Counted from the stretch's first letter, positions 22,118 through 30,744 are shown. The stretch is 38,355 nucleotides of DNA from Bacteroidia bacterium (GCA_009930445.1 RZYD01000003.1:1-38355), one strand, 5' to 3'. Translations and numbers: made by a program. Notes: a model not told the origin generated them from the sequence alone.

Positions 22118-24955
22118 ATGAATAGCTTTTTGAACCAATTGGCCCGGCATCTGCTGAAGCACTATTCCGACAGTATGCAGGAACTATGTGTTGTGCTCCC
22201 TAATCGGCGTGCTCGTGTTTTTTTGAAATCTGAACTCGGAAAAAGTACACACCAACCGGTTTGGCTTCCGGAAATATTTGGTATGGAGGATTTTATCGAA
22301 AAAATTTCCGGAAAAACAATCCTATCTTCTTTTTCATTGCTCTTTGAACTTTTTCAGGTACACAAGCAAATTGGTAAATCTGACCGTACCATTGATGAAT
22401 TTCTGCACTGGGGCAGGGTGATTCTACACGATTTTAACGAGATTGATCTTTATCGCGCAGATGCTGGAGCACTCTTCGAGAACTTGTCGGAAATCAAGGC
22501 CATGGAAAAATGGCATCCGGGGGAACCTTTATCGCCTATGGAACAATCCTATCTTCGTTTTTTTGCTTCCTTGAAATCATATTATACACATCTAAATACA
22601 CGGCTTGCCGCACAATCGTCGGCCTATCAGGGGGCTGCATTCCGTTATGTGGCTGAGAATATTTCCCGTATATCTTCCGGATTATCCTGGAAAAAAGTGG
22701 TGTTTGCGGGTTTTAACGCCCTGAGCCTTACCGAAAAGGAGATAATTTTCCATCTGAGGGAGCAAGGCCTTGCAGAAGTGCTTTTTGATGCTGATGCGTT
22801 TTATATGAACGATCCAAAACAGGAAGCCGGACGCTTCCTGCGGGAAATGAAGGCGGAATATCCCGACAATGGATTTTCCCCAATAGCTGATCATTTCAGC
22901 AAACCAAAATCTATTCATATCGTCAGCGCCTCTGGTAAGATTACCATGGCTAAAGCAGCTGCCAATATCCTTGCTGATTTGTCACCGGATTATTGTTCAG
23001 CGGATACCGCCGTTGTGCTCGTTGACGAAGAGCTGCTGATTCCCTTTGTGAGCGCAATACCTGAAAAGGCAGGCGCTTTTAATATCACAATGGGTTTCCC
23101 TTTTTCTGTAACTGCTGCCAGCGATCTGATTGCCGTTTTGTTGAACCTTTGGGCTGATGCGGAATCAAATGCTGTAACACGAAATCAAAAACAGCTTTAT
23201 TATTACCACCATCTGATCGCTCTTTTTCAGCATCCCTGGGCGCAGTTTGTCCCCGGGCTCGACTTGGGTAGAGCTCATCAATTGGTGGATCGAATGAATA
23301 CATCAAACCGGATTTTCTATCCTGTCGCTACGCTTCAATCCATCCTTCAGGTGAGCGACCCGGAAACTATTGATGCACTGAAACTCTTCCCTGGCACTTT
23401 ACCCGTCAATCCACAACAGGCACTGGAAAAAATAAGTCGTCTCTTTGCTGTGATCCATTCTCGGATTTTTGAAACTAAATCAGAAACAAATAAATATGAC
23501 TATGAGTTTGTATGTCAGGGAATTACATTCATTAATCTTTTACAGCGATTGCTGGACTCTTTTTCTGATATCGGTAATATCCGTATATTAAAAATTATCA
23601 CCCAACAAATGGGTGCAGAAATAAAGATTCCTTTTATCGGAGAGCCTCTGACTGGCCTGCAGGTAATGGGAATGCTCGAAACCCGTACCCTTGATTTCAA
23701 AAACTTGATAATGATTTCTGTTAATGAAGGAGTATTACCGGAAAAGAAAAATTATTCTTCGTTGATTCCGTACGACCTCCGAAAAGCTTTTGGAATCCCT
23801 TCCTATAAGGAAAAAAATGCCGTGTACGCATATCATTTTTACCGGTTATTGCAACGTGCTGAAAACGCGTGGCTTTTATACGACACTAATTCCGAAGGGT
23901 TAGGGAAAGGGGAACCGAGCCGTTTTCTGATGCAACTGGAAGATGAACTTCCCCGGTATAATCCCGGAATATCTATTACTACACATGTGGTTATCGATCA
24001 TCAGGTCCCAAATTCGGGCACGGGTCCTGATTCGGTGATTAAAAGCCCCGCCGTTATGGAAAAATTGTATGCCCTGGCGGCAAAAGGATTAGCCCCCACT
24101 GCGCTGAATGCTTACCGTTCGTGTGAATTACGCTTTTTCTTCTCCAGTGTGATGGGCGCCACTGAACCGGATGAAGTGGAAGAACTGATCGATAATCGCT
24201 TATTTGGAATTGCCGTCCATAAAACCCTTGAGAATCTTTATGTGCCTTACCTGAACAAAGAATTGGCCCTGCCGGATGTGGAGACAATGTTAAAAAATGC
24301 GGAAGAAACACTGATTCATGCTTTCTTGGAAAAATTTCCGCGCAGTGATATTTTATATGGGCATAACCTGATGGCTTTTAATGCTGCTCTATCTTACGTG
24401 AAGCGTATGCTGCGGTATGAAAAATATTGCATCAGCAGAGGAGATCAAATTGTGGTTAAGGCTTTAGAAAGTAAAATGATTACCCACCTCACGCTGCAAT
24501 CCGACAAAGGAACGACCTTTGACGTGCTTCTAAAAGGTTTTTTAGATCGTATTGATAATGTTAACGGAACGGATCGGGTGATCGATTATAAAACCGGCAC
24601 CATAGATATGAATAATATGAGGCCCATGGATGCGCAAAAAATACTGGAGGATAAAAGGGCAAAAAAATCCATCCAATTTCAATTATATATGTACCAATGG
24701 CTGTTTCATCAACAGTTTCCTGATACGCCATTGCCTGAACCCGGGGTCTGGGCGTTGAAAAAATCCGAGGATCCGATTTATCTGTTATCCTTCACATCAA
24801 TTGACTCCAACCCTTTGGAGCGATTTGAATTGTTCACGAAATGGCTTAGCGAATCACTGCTACGCATGTTTAATCCTGAGATTCCTTTTCAGGCTACTGA
24901 GGATTCCGACGTTTGTAAAAATTGTCCTTTCAGAGAAACAATCTGTTTGCGGTAA
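22118..24955 (+). CDS. AddB-like PD-(D/E)XK nuclease with Fe-S cluster cysteines
   Basis: The protein has 945 residues from ATG 22118; a TTG two codons earlier is less likely. It resembles the AddB half of a double-strand-break resecting nuclease-helicase. The N terminus has the LCVVLPNRRARVFLKSEL block that replaces Walker A in this family, and mid-protein holds IGEPLTGLQVMGMLETRTLD and LIMISVNEGVLPEKKNYSS. Near residues 665-700 Cys in YRSCELRFFF begins the nuclease domain. The nuclease motif is GFLDRIDNV...RVIDYKTG. The last residues CKNCPFRETIC give three more cysteines, so a [4Fe-4S] cluster clamp as in AddB is likely. No AddA gene is in the window. It ends 40 bases from the convergent MEMO gene. 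Confidence 0.88.
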   Translation: MNSFLNQLARHLLKHYSDSMQELCVVLPNRRARVFLKSELGKSTHQPVWLPEIFGMEDFIEKISGKTILSSFSLLFELFQVHKQIGKSDRTIDEFLHWGRVILHDFNEIDLYRADAGALFENLSEIKAMEKWHPGEPLSPMEQSYLRFFASLKSYYTHLNTRLAAQSSAYQGAAFRYVAENISRISSGLSWKKVVFAGFNALSLTEKEIIFHLREQGLAEVLFDADAFYMNDPKQEAGRFLREMKAEYPDNGFSPIADHFSKPKSIHIVSASGKITMAKAAANILADLSPDYCSADTAVVLVDEELLIPFVSAIPEKAGAFNITMGFPFSVTAASDLIAVLLNLWADAESNAVTRNQKQLYYYHHLIALFQHPWAQFVPGLDLGRAHQLVDRMNTSNRIFYPVATLQSILQVSDPETIDALKLFPGTLPVNPQQALEKISRLFAVIHSRIFETKSETNKYDYEFVCQGITFINLLQRLLDSFSDIGNIRILKIITQQMGAEIKIPFIGEPLTGLQVMGMLETRTLDFKNLIMISVNEGVLPEKKNYSSLIPYDLRKAFGIPSYKEKNAVYAYHFYRLLQRAENAWLLYDTNSEGLGKGEPSRFLMQLEDELPRYNPGISITTHVVIDHQVPNSGTGPDSVIKSPAVMEKLYALAAKGLAPTALNAYRSCELRFFFSSVMGATEPDEVEELIDNRLFGIAVHKTLENLYVPYLNKELALPDVETMLKNAEETLIHAFLEKFPRSDILYGHNLMAFNAALSYVKRMLRYEKYCISRGDQIVVKALESKMITHLTLQSDKGTTFDVLLKGFLDRIDNVNGTDRVIDYKTGTIDMNNMRPMDAQKILEDKRAKKSIQFQLYMYQWLFHQQFPDTPLPEPGVWALKKSEDPIYLLSFTSIDSNPLERFELFTKWLSESLLRMFNPEIPFQATEDSDVCKNCPFRETICLR

Positions 24956-24995
24956 TACGGGTAAGCGTTACAATATCCCGATGGTAAAATGTAGG

Positions 24996-26507
24996 TCAGT
25001 GCTCCCCCGATAGCGATTCGTTGAACCGAATGGCTTGGTAGGTGAAGAGTTCTGCCTCTTTCCATCCGTTCCATCCGATGCCGGCCTTGTCGCGGCTGCA
25101 ATGTCCAAGTAAGGCTTCGGTGTCCCATCCCGTTTCAATCGCCACTTGTGGTAAATATGTTCCTGAACGGCCTCCTTTACGGATGTATATCCCGTGTACC
25201 CCAGGAATGATTGTGGCTGTATCGGTGACTGGCGTCATGGGGGTCAATAAGCTGACCTCGATGTGCAGCGCATCCAGTTCCTCCGTCGTAACGGGATCAA
25301 AGCGACTGTCGTGGAGTGCTGCGGCAACCGCCATTTCCTGAATAACCAACCAAAGTGGCTCTTTTTCACCAAACCGGCCAATACATCCACGCAGTGCTCC
25401 TTCTTTTCGAAGCGTGACAAAGGCGCCGCAATTCCAATGAAAAATATCCGGCAGAGATTGGATGTCCATTTCCTGAAGTTTTCCGTCGGTCACCACCTCC
25501 TGTATGGTTTTTCGTGCAAAAGCAACGATCTCCTGGCCTTCTTCGGCTGTAACGCTGAAGTCGTTTTCCGACGATTTTATCCCGTCTTTTAGAATTATAG
25601 CGTTGTACCCTACCACCTGATTACGATCGCCGTACTGCGGATGATCGCCCGAATTGGTGTACGACAAAATTTCATAGTGTGTTGTTTCTTCTTTTTCCGA
25701 TAAGCAAAGCAAGGTTAAAATGCTGTTCCAGCCACAGGCTGCAGTGGAAAGCCCTGGGATTCCTTCCCGCTCAACTGCCGTTTTTGTGGCAAGAAAATGC
25801 TCCGCACGATTGGAAAGAATACTTTCCGCTGTTTTTCTGTCGGCAAGCCGGGCCTCTTCATACGAAGGGTAATGGCTGAAATCGGAGCTGACAATGAATA
25901 AATTCTCTTTTGTGAACCACGGTTTGAGCTGCATAGCAAGTTTGCAGCACTCGTCTGCGTTCTGGGTAGTAATTACGATGGGTACAATGGGGGGCATTTC
26001 TTTACCAAAATAGTATTGTAATAACGGAAGTTGTACTTCAATTGCATGTTCGCGTGTGTGCGCTTCGGGAAGGTAGTTAAAAAAAGGATTTTGCAAGAGC
26101 TTTTTCACGGTTTCATGGTCCGTGCTAACCATGCCCAGTGGAGTTATGTAGTTTCCCGGGGCATAGAGCGACGCTCCGGAATGGGTAACATAATGGCTTG
26201 GTGCTAAAATGAAAATTCGTTGGTAAACGTATGGCTTTTTGATTTGTGAAATCGCCGCTGCAGCAGTTTTTCCTGAAAATACATATCCGGCATGTGGAAT
26301 AATCATGCCTCGCAGGATCCCTTCGGCAAAGCTATCCGACGATTTAAATAAACCCCGGATCTCTTTTTCTAACACATCGGGGGCGTGCGGATAAAATCGT
26401 CCCGCCGCCACTGGTTTTCTGTGCGATTCATTGTTTTGTGCCCTGGATCCTGAAAATGAAAATATTCCCATAATGAATAGTAAACAGAGGATTGCAGATT
26501 GCTGCAT
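24996..26507 (-). CDS. exported MEMO1-AMMECR1 fusion (AmmeMemoRadiSam system proteins B and A)
   Basis: The 503-residue product joins a MEMO1-type domain to an AMMECR1 domain. The MEMO part starts after the leader (RKPVAAGRFYPHAPDVLEKEI), with IIPHAGYVFSGKTAAAAI, LAPSHYVTHSGASLYAPG, TREHAIEVQLPLLQYYFG and FIVSSDFSHYPSYEEA. The AMMECR1 part (from about 355 in the longer frame) has CGAFVTLRKEGALRGCIGRF and FDPVTTEELDALHIEVSLL. ATG 26507 is chosen because an SD-like AAAGGAAA lies before it and a -7 match just upstream; it yields a signal-like segment (SAILCLLFIMGIFSFSGSRAQ). The third partner of this system, a radical SAM enzyme, is not beside it. The substrate is unknown. An export signal on this fusion is unusual. 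Confidence 0.87.
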   Translation of the reverse strand: MQQSAILCLLFIMGIFSFSGSRAQNNESHRKPVAAGRFYPHAPDVLEKEIRGLFKSSDSFAEGILRGMIIPHAGYVFSGKTAAAAISQIKKPYVYQRIFILAPSHYVTHSGASLYAPGNYITPLGMVSTDHETVKKLLQNPFFNYLPEAHTREHAIEVQLPLLQYYFGKEMPPIVPIVITTQNADECCKLAMQLKPWFTKENLFIVSSDFSHYPSYEEARLADRKTAESILSNRAEHFLATKTAVEREGIPGLSTAACGWNSILTLLCLSEKEETTHYEILSYTNSGDHPQYGDRNQVVGYNAIILKDGIKSSENDFSVTAEEGQEIVAFARKTIQEVVTDGKLQEMDIQSLPDIFHWNCGAFVTLRKEGALRGCIGRFGEKEPLWLVIQEMAVAAALHDSRFDPVTTEELDALHIEVSLLTPMTPVTDTATIIPGVHGIYIRKGGRSGTYLPQVAIETGWDTEALLGHCSRDKAGIGWNGWKEAELFTYQAIRFNESLSGEH

Positions 26508-26523
26508 ACGTTTCCTTTTGTTA

Positions 26524-26531
26524 CAAAGATA
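26524..26531 (-). promoter_or_regulatory. possible -7 element of the MEMO1-AMMECR1 gene
   Basis: TATCTTTG on the minus strand fits TAnnTTTG and lies 17 bases before ATG 26507. It supports the short start. No -33 match is seen. Confidence 0.4.
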
Positions 26532-26796
26532 CAAACACATTTTTTTATAAGGACATGGGGGAGTGCGGAATTTCAGATCAAGCGTCTGGATACATTCCGT
26601 TTTCATCGAATAATAATGGTTTTTTTTAAAAAAAAGTTCCATCGGAAGGGTTATTTTTTTGATTTTTTTGTATTAACAGGAAATGATGATAGTTAACGAT
26701 AATTCTTAGCAGGAAATAAAACAGGTTGCATCCTTATAATTGGAGGGGTGGTTGCGTGCCTGATTAAATAAATCTGTTAACCATAAAACAAAAAAG

Positions 26797-27276
26797 ATGA
26801 AAAAAGTGCAAAAAATTTGGGTGGTAGTGTTGCTGCTGAGTATGGCAGCACCATGGTGTGTCGGGAATACAATACAGTTTTCTGAACCCCGTTTCAGAAT
26901 TAAAATTATTTTTACCTCTTATTTTCGGTCGGCCAAGAAAATGTGTCTCGATGGGTTTGGACTTTGCTTCGCACATTTTATTCAATTTACGGATAATCTT
27001 CCTGTTTCAGAAACAGAAATGGCTGTGGTTGCTGGGGTAACAGAAGATGGCAGTACCCTTGTACTGGAGTTTTCTGAAGAAGGGTTACGTAAATTTGAAC
27101 AGGGTGCGATGCTGGAAAAATTTGAGGGCCGTTCACATGTAGTATTTGATGAGAATCTGGTGTTGGATAGGCGGGTACTTGAGGCATTGGGGTTACCTTT
27201 ATCGCAAAAATTTAATACCAATACCTTCCCGGTTTACAAGGCCAATGGCCGGTTCTATGTGGAAGTGAAGTTGTGA
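26797..27276 (+). CDS. small secreted protein of unknown function, 159 aa
   Basis: I do not recognise the family. A signal peptide is clear (MKKVQKIWVVVLLLSMAAPW, likely cleaved after VGN or nearby). The mature part begins with an aromatic, basic stretch (PRFRIKIIFTSYFRSAKKM) containing two or three Cys, then an acidic region with regular strand-like text (MAVVAGVTEDGSTLVLEFSEEGLRKFEQG) and KFEGRSHVVFDENLVLDRRVLEALGL. The end (NTFPVYKANGRFYVEVKL) looks like a closing beta strand. ATG 26797 follows AAACAAAAAAG, with no strong SD. It stands alone, divergent from the MEMO gene, with its own very strong terminator. It is probably a real monocistronic gene. Confidence 0.7.
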   Translation: MKKVQKIWVVVLLLSMAAPWCVGNTIQFSEPRFRIKIIFTSYFRSAKKMCLDGFGLCFAHFIQFTDNLPVSETEMAVVAGVTEDGSTLVLEFSEEGLRKFEQGAMLEKFEGRSHVVFDENLVLDRRVLEALGLPLSQKFNTNTFPVYKANGRFYVEVKL

Positions 27277-27283
27277 GGAATTT

Positions 27284-27325
27284 GCAGAGGCTGCCGGTTG
27301 GGGCAGCCTCTGCCAGTCTTTTTTT
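27284..27325 (+). terminator. strong intrinsic terminator after the 159-aa secreted protein gene
   Basis: GCAGAGGCTGCC pairs perfectly with GGCAGCCTCTGC (12 bp, loop of six), followed by CAGTC and seven T. It lies 8 bases after the stop codon. Confidence 0.93.
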
Positions 27326-27645
27326 CGGCTTTTTCTCGCTCTGGGATGAATTATGTTTTCCACCTTTGGATGGCGGGGATTGCAGTTTGTTCCTAAACAA
27401 TAGACCTAGCCGGCTTTAAGCTTCGGGGTTTTCCAGAAAGAGTGCAACCGCAAGAGGTTATTAAATGCCTGTATGGTTTTTCCTTAGGGATTTGTGCCAT
27501 AATGCTATTCCTTTCGCGAAGGCCGCTGTTGGCTGATGATCAATTGTCCCTTTGCAGGGATCATCACGAAAGTCAGAAGAAGAAATAAATGGCCATTTTG
27601 TATGCTTGGATGTTTTCTTCCTTTTTTCTATAGTTTATATCCGGA
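27326..27645. other. intergenic region between convergent units
   Basis: About 320 bases lie between the terminator and the 3' end of the rhodanese cluster. No credible gene is seen. An inverted repeat TGATGATC / GATCATCA (27534-27541 and 27559-27566) could form a hairpin at the 3' end of the cluster transcript, but no T-run follows it on the minus strand. Nothing else stands out. Confidence 0.5.
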
Positions 27646-28740
27646 TTAACATCCTCCGGCAGGGGCAGTTTTTATTTCCCCAACAGGCATTGCTTTTTGT
27701 GCGGCAGGGTCTGACTTATCGACTACAAAGGGGTACCCGTGAATCCTTGTCTTGGAAAAGGCATGGTATACTATGGGATCCCGCTCCATCATGACTCCGT
27801 TCATAAAGGAATTTGCCCCGTAATTGAGAGATTTAGCATTATAACCAATCAGATTAAGGTAGGCAATTACAAACGCACTGTGCTGTCCCGTAAAGCAATA
27901 CGGTACAATCGTTTTGTCCGGTGGCAGTGTACTTAGAAATGTCGCACGACCTAGCGATTTTTTGGGGTCATACTGAATGGCTCCTGGGAAATGGCCCAGC
28001 GAATAGAGATCCTCTGGCCAATAGTTGATAATATAATAGTTATCCTTGGTTTCAAACAGCTCGTTAACATTGATACTATATTTTTCAAATCCGTTATTGA
28101 GCAGCTGGATGGCTCTTTCCCTGAGAATGGCGTATCCATCTGTTTTTGTTGTCATTACCTCCGGATATCCGTTTGCCGGCCCTTTAGGGTTTGGTTGCAA
28201 CTCCAACTGGTCTGCAAAGTTGTTCGTACTATTGCTGAGCCATCGATCCCCGGCAAAACTGGCATCCCAGGCACTCATGCCCCACCGTATGGCAAATACA
28301 TTATCATATCCCAGCATCCGAAGTATCGATGTAGCAAAACTGGATGACTGCCCGGCATAACAAACCAGGACAATTTTCGAGAAACTTGGTGCATCAATCT
28401 GGTTTTCAAAATAGGGTATCAATTCTTCCATTTGCAGGTTTTTGGCCCCGCTGATATGTCCGTTGTTGTAATCAGCCGGCCTGCGGATATCAATGACAGG
28501 GTAATGGTTCAGGTTAGCGTAAACTTCTTCGGCATCGATCATTGTCGGCACAATTTTACTGTTGATCAGGTCACCGGAATTTTCAATGTACGTAATCAAA
28601 TTTTCAAATTGGTTCTGCTTTACCTGCACGGCCTGTGCGGTATCATCCGTTTCACGCGTGGTGTTCCCTCCACAACTGCCAAGGATAACAGCTGCCAGTA
28701 GTGAACTTATCAGTAACCCTGTGATTTTTTTCATCATCAT
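27646..28740 (-). CDS. tandem-rhodanese lipoprotein with C-terminal Gly-Gly-Cys
   Basis: The 364-residue protein has a type II signal peptide (lipobox LGSC, Cys23) and should be anchored to a membrane outside the cytoplasm. Two rhodanese domains follow: about 65-165 with Asp-Ile-Arg in PVIDIRRPADYNNGHISGAKN and active Cys127 (LVCYAGQSSSF), and about 220-340 with Cys282 (YCFTGQHSAF). Both active-site cysteines are intact, so it could hold or move sulfane sulfur. After HGYPFVVDKSD a loose Ala/Pro-rich tail ends AGGC; Cys364 is the last residue. Three ATG codons in a row (28740, 28737, 28734) are possible starts. It lies 135 bases after the preceding gene of the cluster, with its own -7 match and an inverted repeat. 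Confidence 0.9.
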   Translation of the reverse strand: MMMKKITGLLISSLLAAVILGSCGGNTTRETDDTAQAVQVKQNQFENLITYIENSGDLINSKIVPTMIDAEEVYANLNHYPVIDIRRPADYNNGHISGAKNLQMEELIPYFENQIDAPSFSKIVLVCYAGQSSSFATSILRMLGYDNVFAIRWGMSAWDASFAGDRWLSNSTNNFADQLELQPNPKGPANGYPEVMTTKTDGYAILRERAIQLLNNGFEKYSINVNELFETKDNYYIINYWPEDLYSLGHFPGAIQYDPKKSLGRATFLSTLPPDKTIVPYCFTGQHSAFVIAYLNLIGYNAKSLNYGANSFMNGVMMERDPIVYHAFSKTRIHGYPFVVDKSDPAAQKAMPVGEIKTAPAGGC

Positions 28741-28799
28741 GTTTTTTGTTTTTATTATCTATAAATATCAATAAATGAATATCTTTTTGTTTGTCTTTA

Positions 28800-28823
28800 T
28801 TATTGTGATTTGGTCAACAATAA
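28800..28823. promoter_or_regulatory. inverted repeat resembling a CRP/FNR-family operator
   Basis: TTATTGT and ACAATAA are perfect inverted arms separated by ten bases, with the inner part reading TTGTGA...CAACAA. The spacing and TTGTGA half-site recall CRP/FNR/HcpR-type sites. It sits just downstream of a -7 match (28837-28830) and 60 bases before the tandem-rhodanese ATG, where a bound repressor could block initiation. Confidence 0.45.
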
Positions 28824-28829
28824 GTACAA

Positions 28830-28837
28830 CAAAATTA
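28830..28837 (-). promoter_or_regulatory. possible -7 element of the tandem-rhodanese gene
   Basis: TAATTTTG on the minus strand fits TAnnTTTG, with the same octamer as the rpsF promoter. A weak TTTA lies near the -33 position. Initiation near 28823 would overlap the inverted repeat. Confidence 0.42.
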
Positions 28838-28875
28838 AATGATTAGAGTAGTAAACGAATAAATGGAATTTTAGT

Positions 28876-29466
28876 TCAACAGCCTCCGGCGGCTGGCGTC
28901 GTTTGAATCGTTTTCATAATCGGTTTTGGTACTGGAGCAGATGTTTCCGTATTCGAGAAATATTTCGGGTAATCGAATTTGGCTTTTTCTTCTGCATAGC
29001 TGTTAAATTTAGGCTTGTAGGATTTGATTACATTCTGGCGGGCGAAATCATACCCTCCGGCGAGAATATTGAGGTCGTTAAAGCCGGCATTACGCAGGAT
29101 AATCCATCCCTGTACTGCGGCACGTTCGGTTTCGGCAACCAAAACAATAGGTTTGTTGGCATGCCGGATTTGCCGGATACATTTGTGGCACAGGATTTTT
29201 TCTACGGGCATATTAACGGCTCCGGGGATATGATGAATTTCAAAACGGTCGGCATGCCGGAGGTCGATAAACATTACCGGAGATTCGGGCGCGTTCAGCG
29301 CCTGATACAGCTCCCGTAGTGAAAAATAATGATCCTTTGAAAACTCGATACGCCCGTCGATGTACCCGGGAGGGGTTTTGGGCGTCAAGATCGTAGTGGA
29401 AACAAAACCCAGCAGCACAAGGGCCAGGAATGAAAGGGCTGCTATGGTAATTTTATTTGTTTTCAT
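28876..29466 (-). CDS. membrane-anchored or secreted degenerate rhodanese with C-terminal Gly-Gly-Cys
   Basis: The 196-residue protein begins with a hydrophobic signal or anchor (KITIAALSFLALVLLGFVS). One rhodanese domain follows (about 45-150): VMFIDLRHADRFEIHHIPGA, then a CxxC pair (LCHKC, Cys93/Cys96), then the active-site strand IVLVAETERAAVQGWII, where Ala111 stands in place of the catalytic Cys. GFNDLNILAGGYDFA completes the fold. A Pro-rich tail (ETSAPVPKPIMKTIQTTPAA) ends GGC with Cys196. Classical rhodanese transfer at the normal site is therefore not possible; the CxxC or tail Cys may serve instead (inference). It lies 45 bases after the YeeE-rhodanese gene and is part of the same run. 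Confidence 0.88.
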   Translation of the reverse strand: MKTNKITIAALSFLALVLLGFVSTTILTPKTPPGYIDGRIEFSKDHYFSLRELYQALNAPESPVMFIDLRHADRFEIHHIPGAVNMPVEKILCHKCIRQIRHANKPIVLVAETERAAVQGWIILRNAGFNDLNILAGGYDFARQNVIKSYKPKFNSYAEEKAKFDYPKYFSNTETSAPVPKPIMKTIQTTPAAGGC

Positions 29467-29511
29467 AGAATAACAGTATTGATTTCACGAGTATTATTTT
29501 TATAGAGTGCT

Positions 29512-30726
29512 TTAACATCCGCCCTCCACAGCAATGATTTTTGGTTTCACGGGTGCCACCACTGATGGTTTGGCGCTGTTTTCAATGCCCTGAAAGAATT
29601 TTGCTGCTTTGATCCGGAACTGGTATTTATCCATTAGCGGCTTGTAGGCGGGACTGGTAGGAGTAAGCGCTGCGTTGTCAGCAGCAAAAATCTGTTCAAA
29701 AAAGGTATTCAGTCCCCCTTCCAAAATTCTGATATTTTTTATACCTGATTGATAAAGAAGCACATAGGCGTCTTCTGTTAGTACACCAGCATTGGAATAA
29801 AGAATTACTTCCTCTTTGTCATTGAAAAAGGCTCTCCACCGGGGGGCCGTGATTTCATCCAGCGGAATGTGAACAGCACCAGGCAGAGAAAAATAGTTGT
29901 ATTCTTCTGCAGTTCTGATGTCTGCCAGTACCGGTGCGAATTCTTTGTGCATGAGTTTGAAGGCTAATTCATCGGTATCGATGAAACGGCTGTTGTCGTT
30001 GAGTAGTGCACTGATCTCCTCTGCTGCCGGAATACTGCCTTTATTATTTCGCTCTGCCGGAATAAATAACACTACAACACCAAGCAGTACAAGCACTGCC
30101 GCAGCAATCCCGTTTCCTTTCAGAACGCTTTGTTTTACCTGTTGAATTCCGTTGATTTTATTTTCAATGCGTTGTGTGATAGCAAACGCTGCAATGGCCA
30201 TGACAATAAGCAGAAAGGCAAATAGCCCCTGTGAAATGCCGAGGGTGTCATAAATTTTTATTGGGCCCAGTGCTGAAGCATTGTGCAGATTTTCAAATAG
30301 CGGATAACTTTCCGCAAAAAGTAATATTCCCAGCAGAATTCCTCCTAAAAAGAACATGGCATCGATTTTTCCTGTGGCTGCTCCCGCCAGGCTTGTTCCA
30401 GGACAGAATCCCCCGATCACAAAGCCAAAGCCCATGATAACCCCACCAACAAGGGTACTCCATAAAAACGTGGGATTGATAAACACCAGGTTCATGTCGA
30501 TAATCCCGAAATGGTTACCCAGTATCAATCCGACCATTGCGGTAACCGCGGCAGTAAAAAATACGCGTAAAACGACGAAGTCATAGCCGTAAAATACCCC
30601 GGCCAGCTTTCTTGAACTTCCGAATCCGGCTTGTTCGAGGACTGCGCCAAAGAGTACGCCGATAATCAGTGCAATGATTAAATCAAATTCGCTGCTGATG
30701 ATTCCGTAGGGTACTAATGGTCCCAT
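29512..30726 (-). CDS. YeeE/YedE sulfur transporter fused to a degenerate rhodanese, C-terminal Gly-Gly-Cys
   Basis: The 404-residue protein combines a YeeE/YedE (TsuA-like) membrane domain with a rhodanese domain. The membrane part (1-185) has about five helices and the conserved Cys108 in IGGFCPGTSLAGAATGKID; this family imports thiosulfate or related sulfur species. A further helix (about 205-222) leads to the rhodanese domain (240-345: VLADIRTAEEYNYFSLPGAV). In its active loop (VILYSNAGVLTEDAY) Ser311 replaces the catalytic Cys. A linker rich in Pro, Lys and Val (SAKPSVVAPVKPKIIAVE) ends in GGC, so Cys108 and Cys404 are the only cysteines. Transfer from channel to tail is an attractive inference. 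The short YeeE gene lies 18 bases upstream. Confidence 0.9.
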   Translation of the reverse strand: MGPLVPYGIISSEFDLIIALIIGVLFGAVLEQAGFGSSRKLAGVFYGYDFVVLRVFFTAAVTAMVGLILGNHFGIIDMNLVFINPTFLWSTLVGGVIMGFGFVIGGFCPGTSLAGAATGKIDAMFFLGGILLGILLFAESYPLFENLHNASALGPIKIYDTLGISQGLFAFLLIVMAIAAFAITQRIENKINGIQQVKQSVLKGNGIAAAVLVLLGVVVLFIPAERNNKGSIPAAEEISALLNDNSRFIDTDELAFKLMHKEFAPVLADIRTAEEYNYFSLPGAVHIPLDEITAPRWRAFFNDKEEVILYSNAGVLTEDAYVLLYQSGIKNIRILEGGLNTFFEQIFAADNAALTPTSPAYKPLMDKYQFRIKAAKFFQGIENSAKPSVVAPVKPKIIAVEGGC

Positions 30727-30744
30727 AATAGTATTGTTTTTAAA

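Noticed and set aside
27534-27566. TGATGATC / GATCATCA inverted repeat as terminator of the rhodanese cluster
   Set aside because: No T-run follows on the minus strand; kept only as a note in the intergenic entry.
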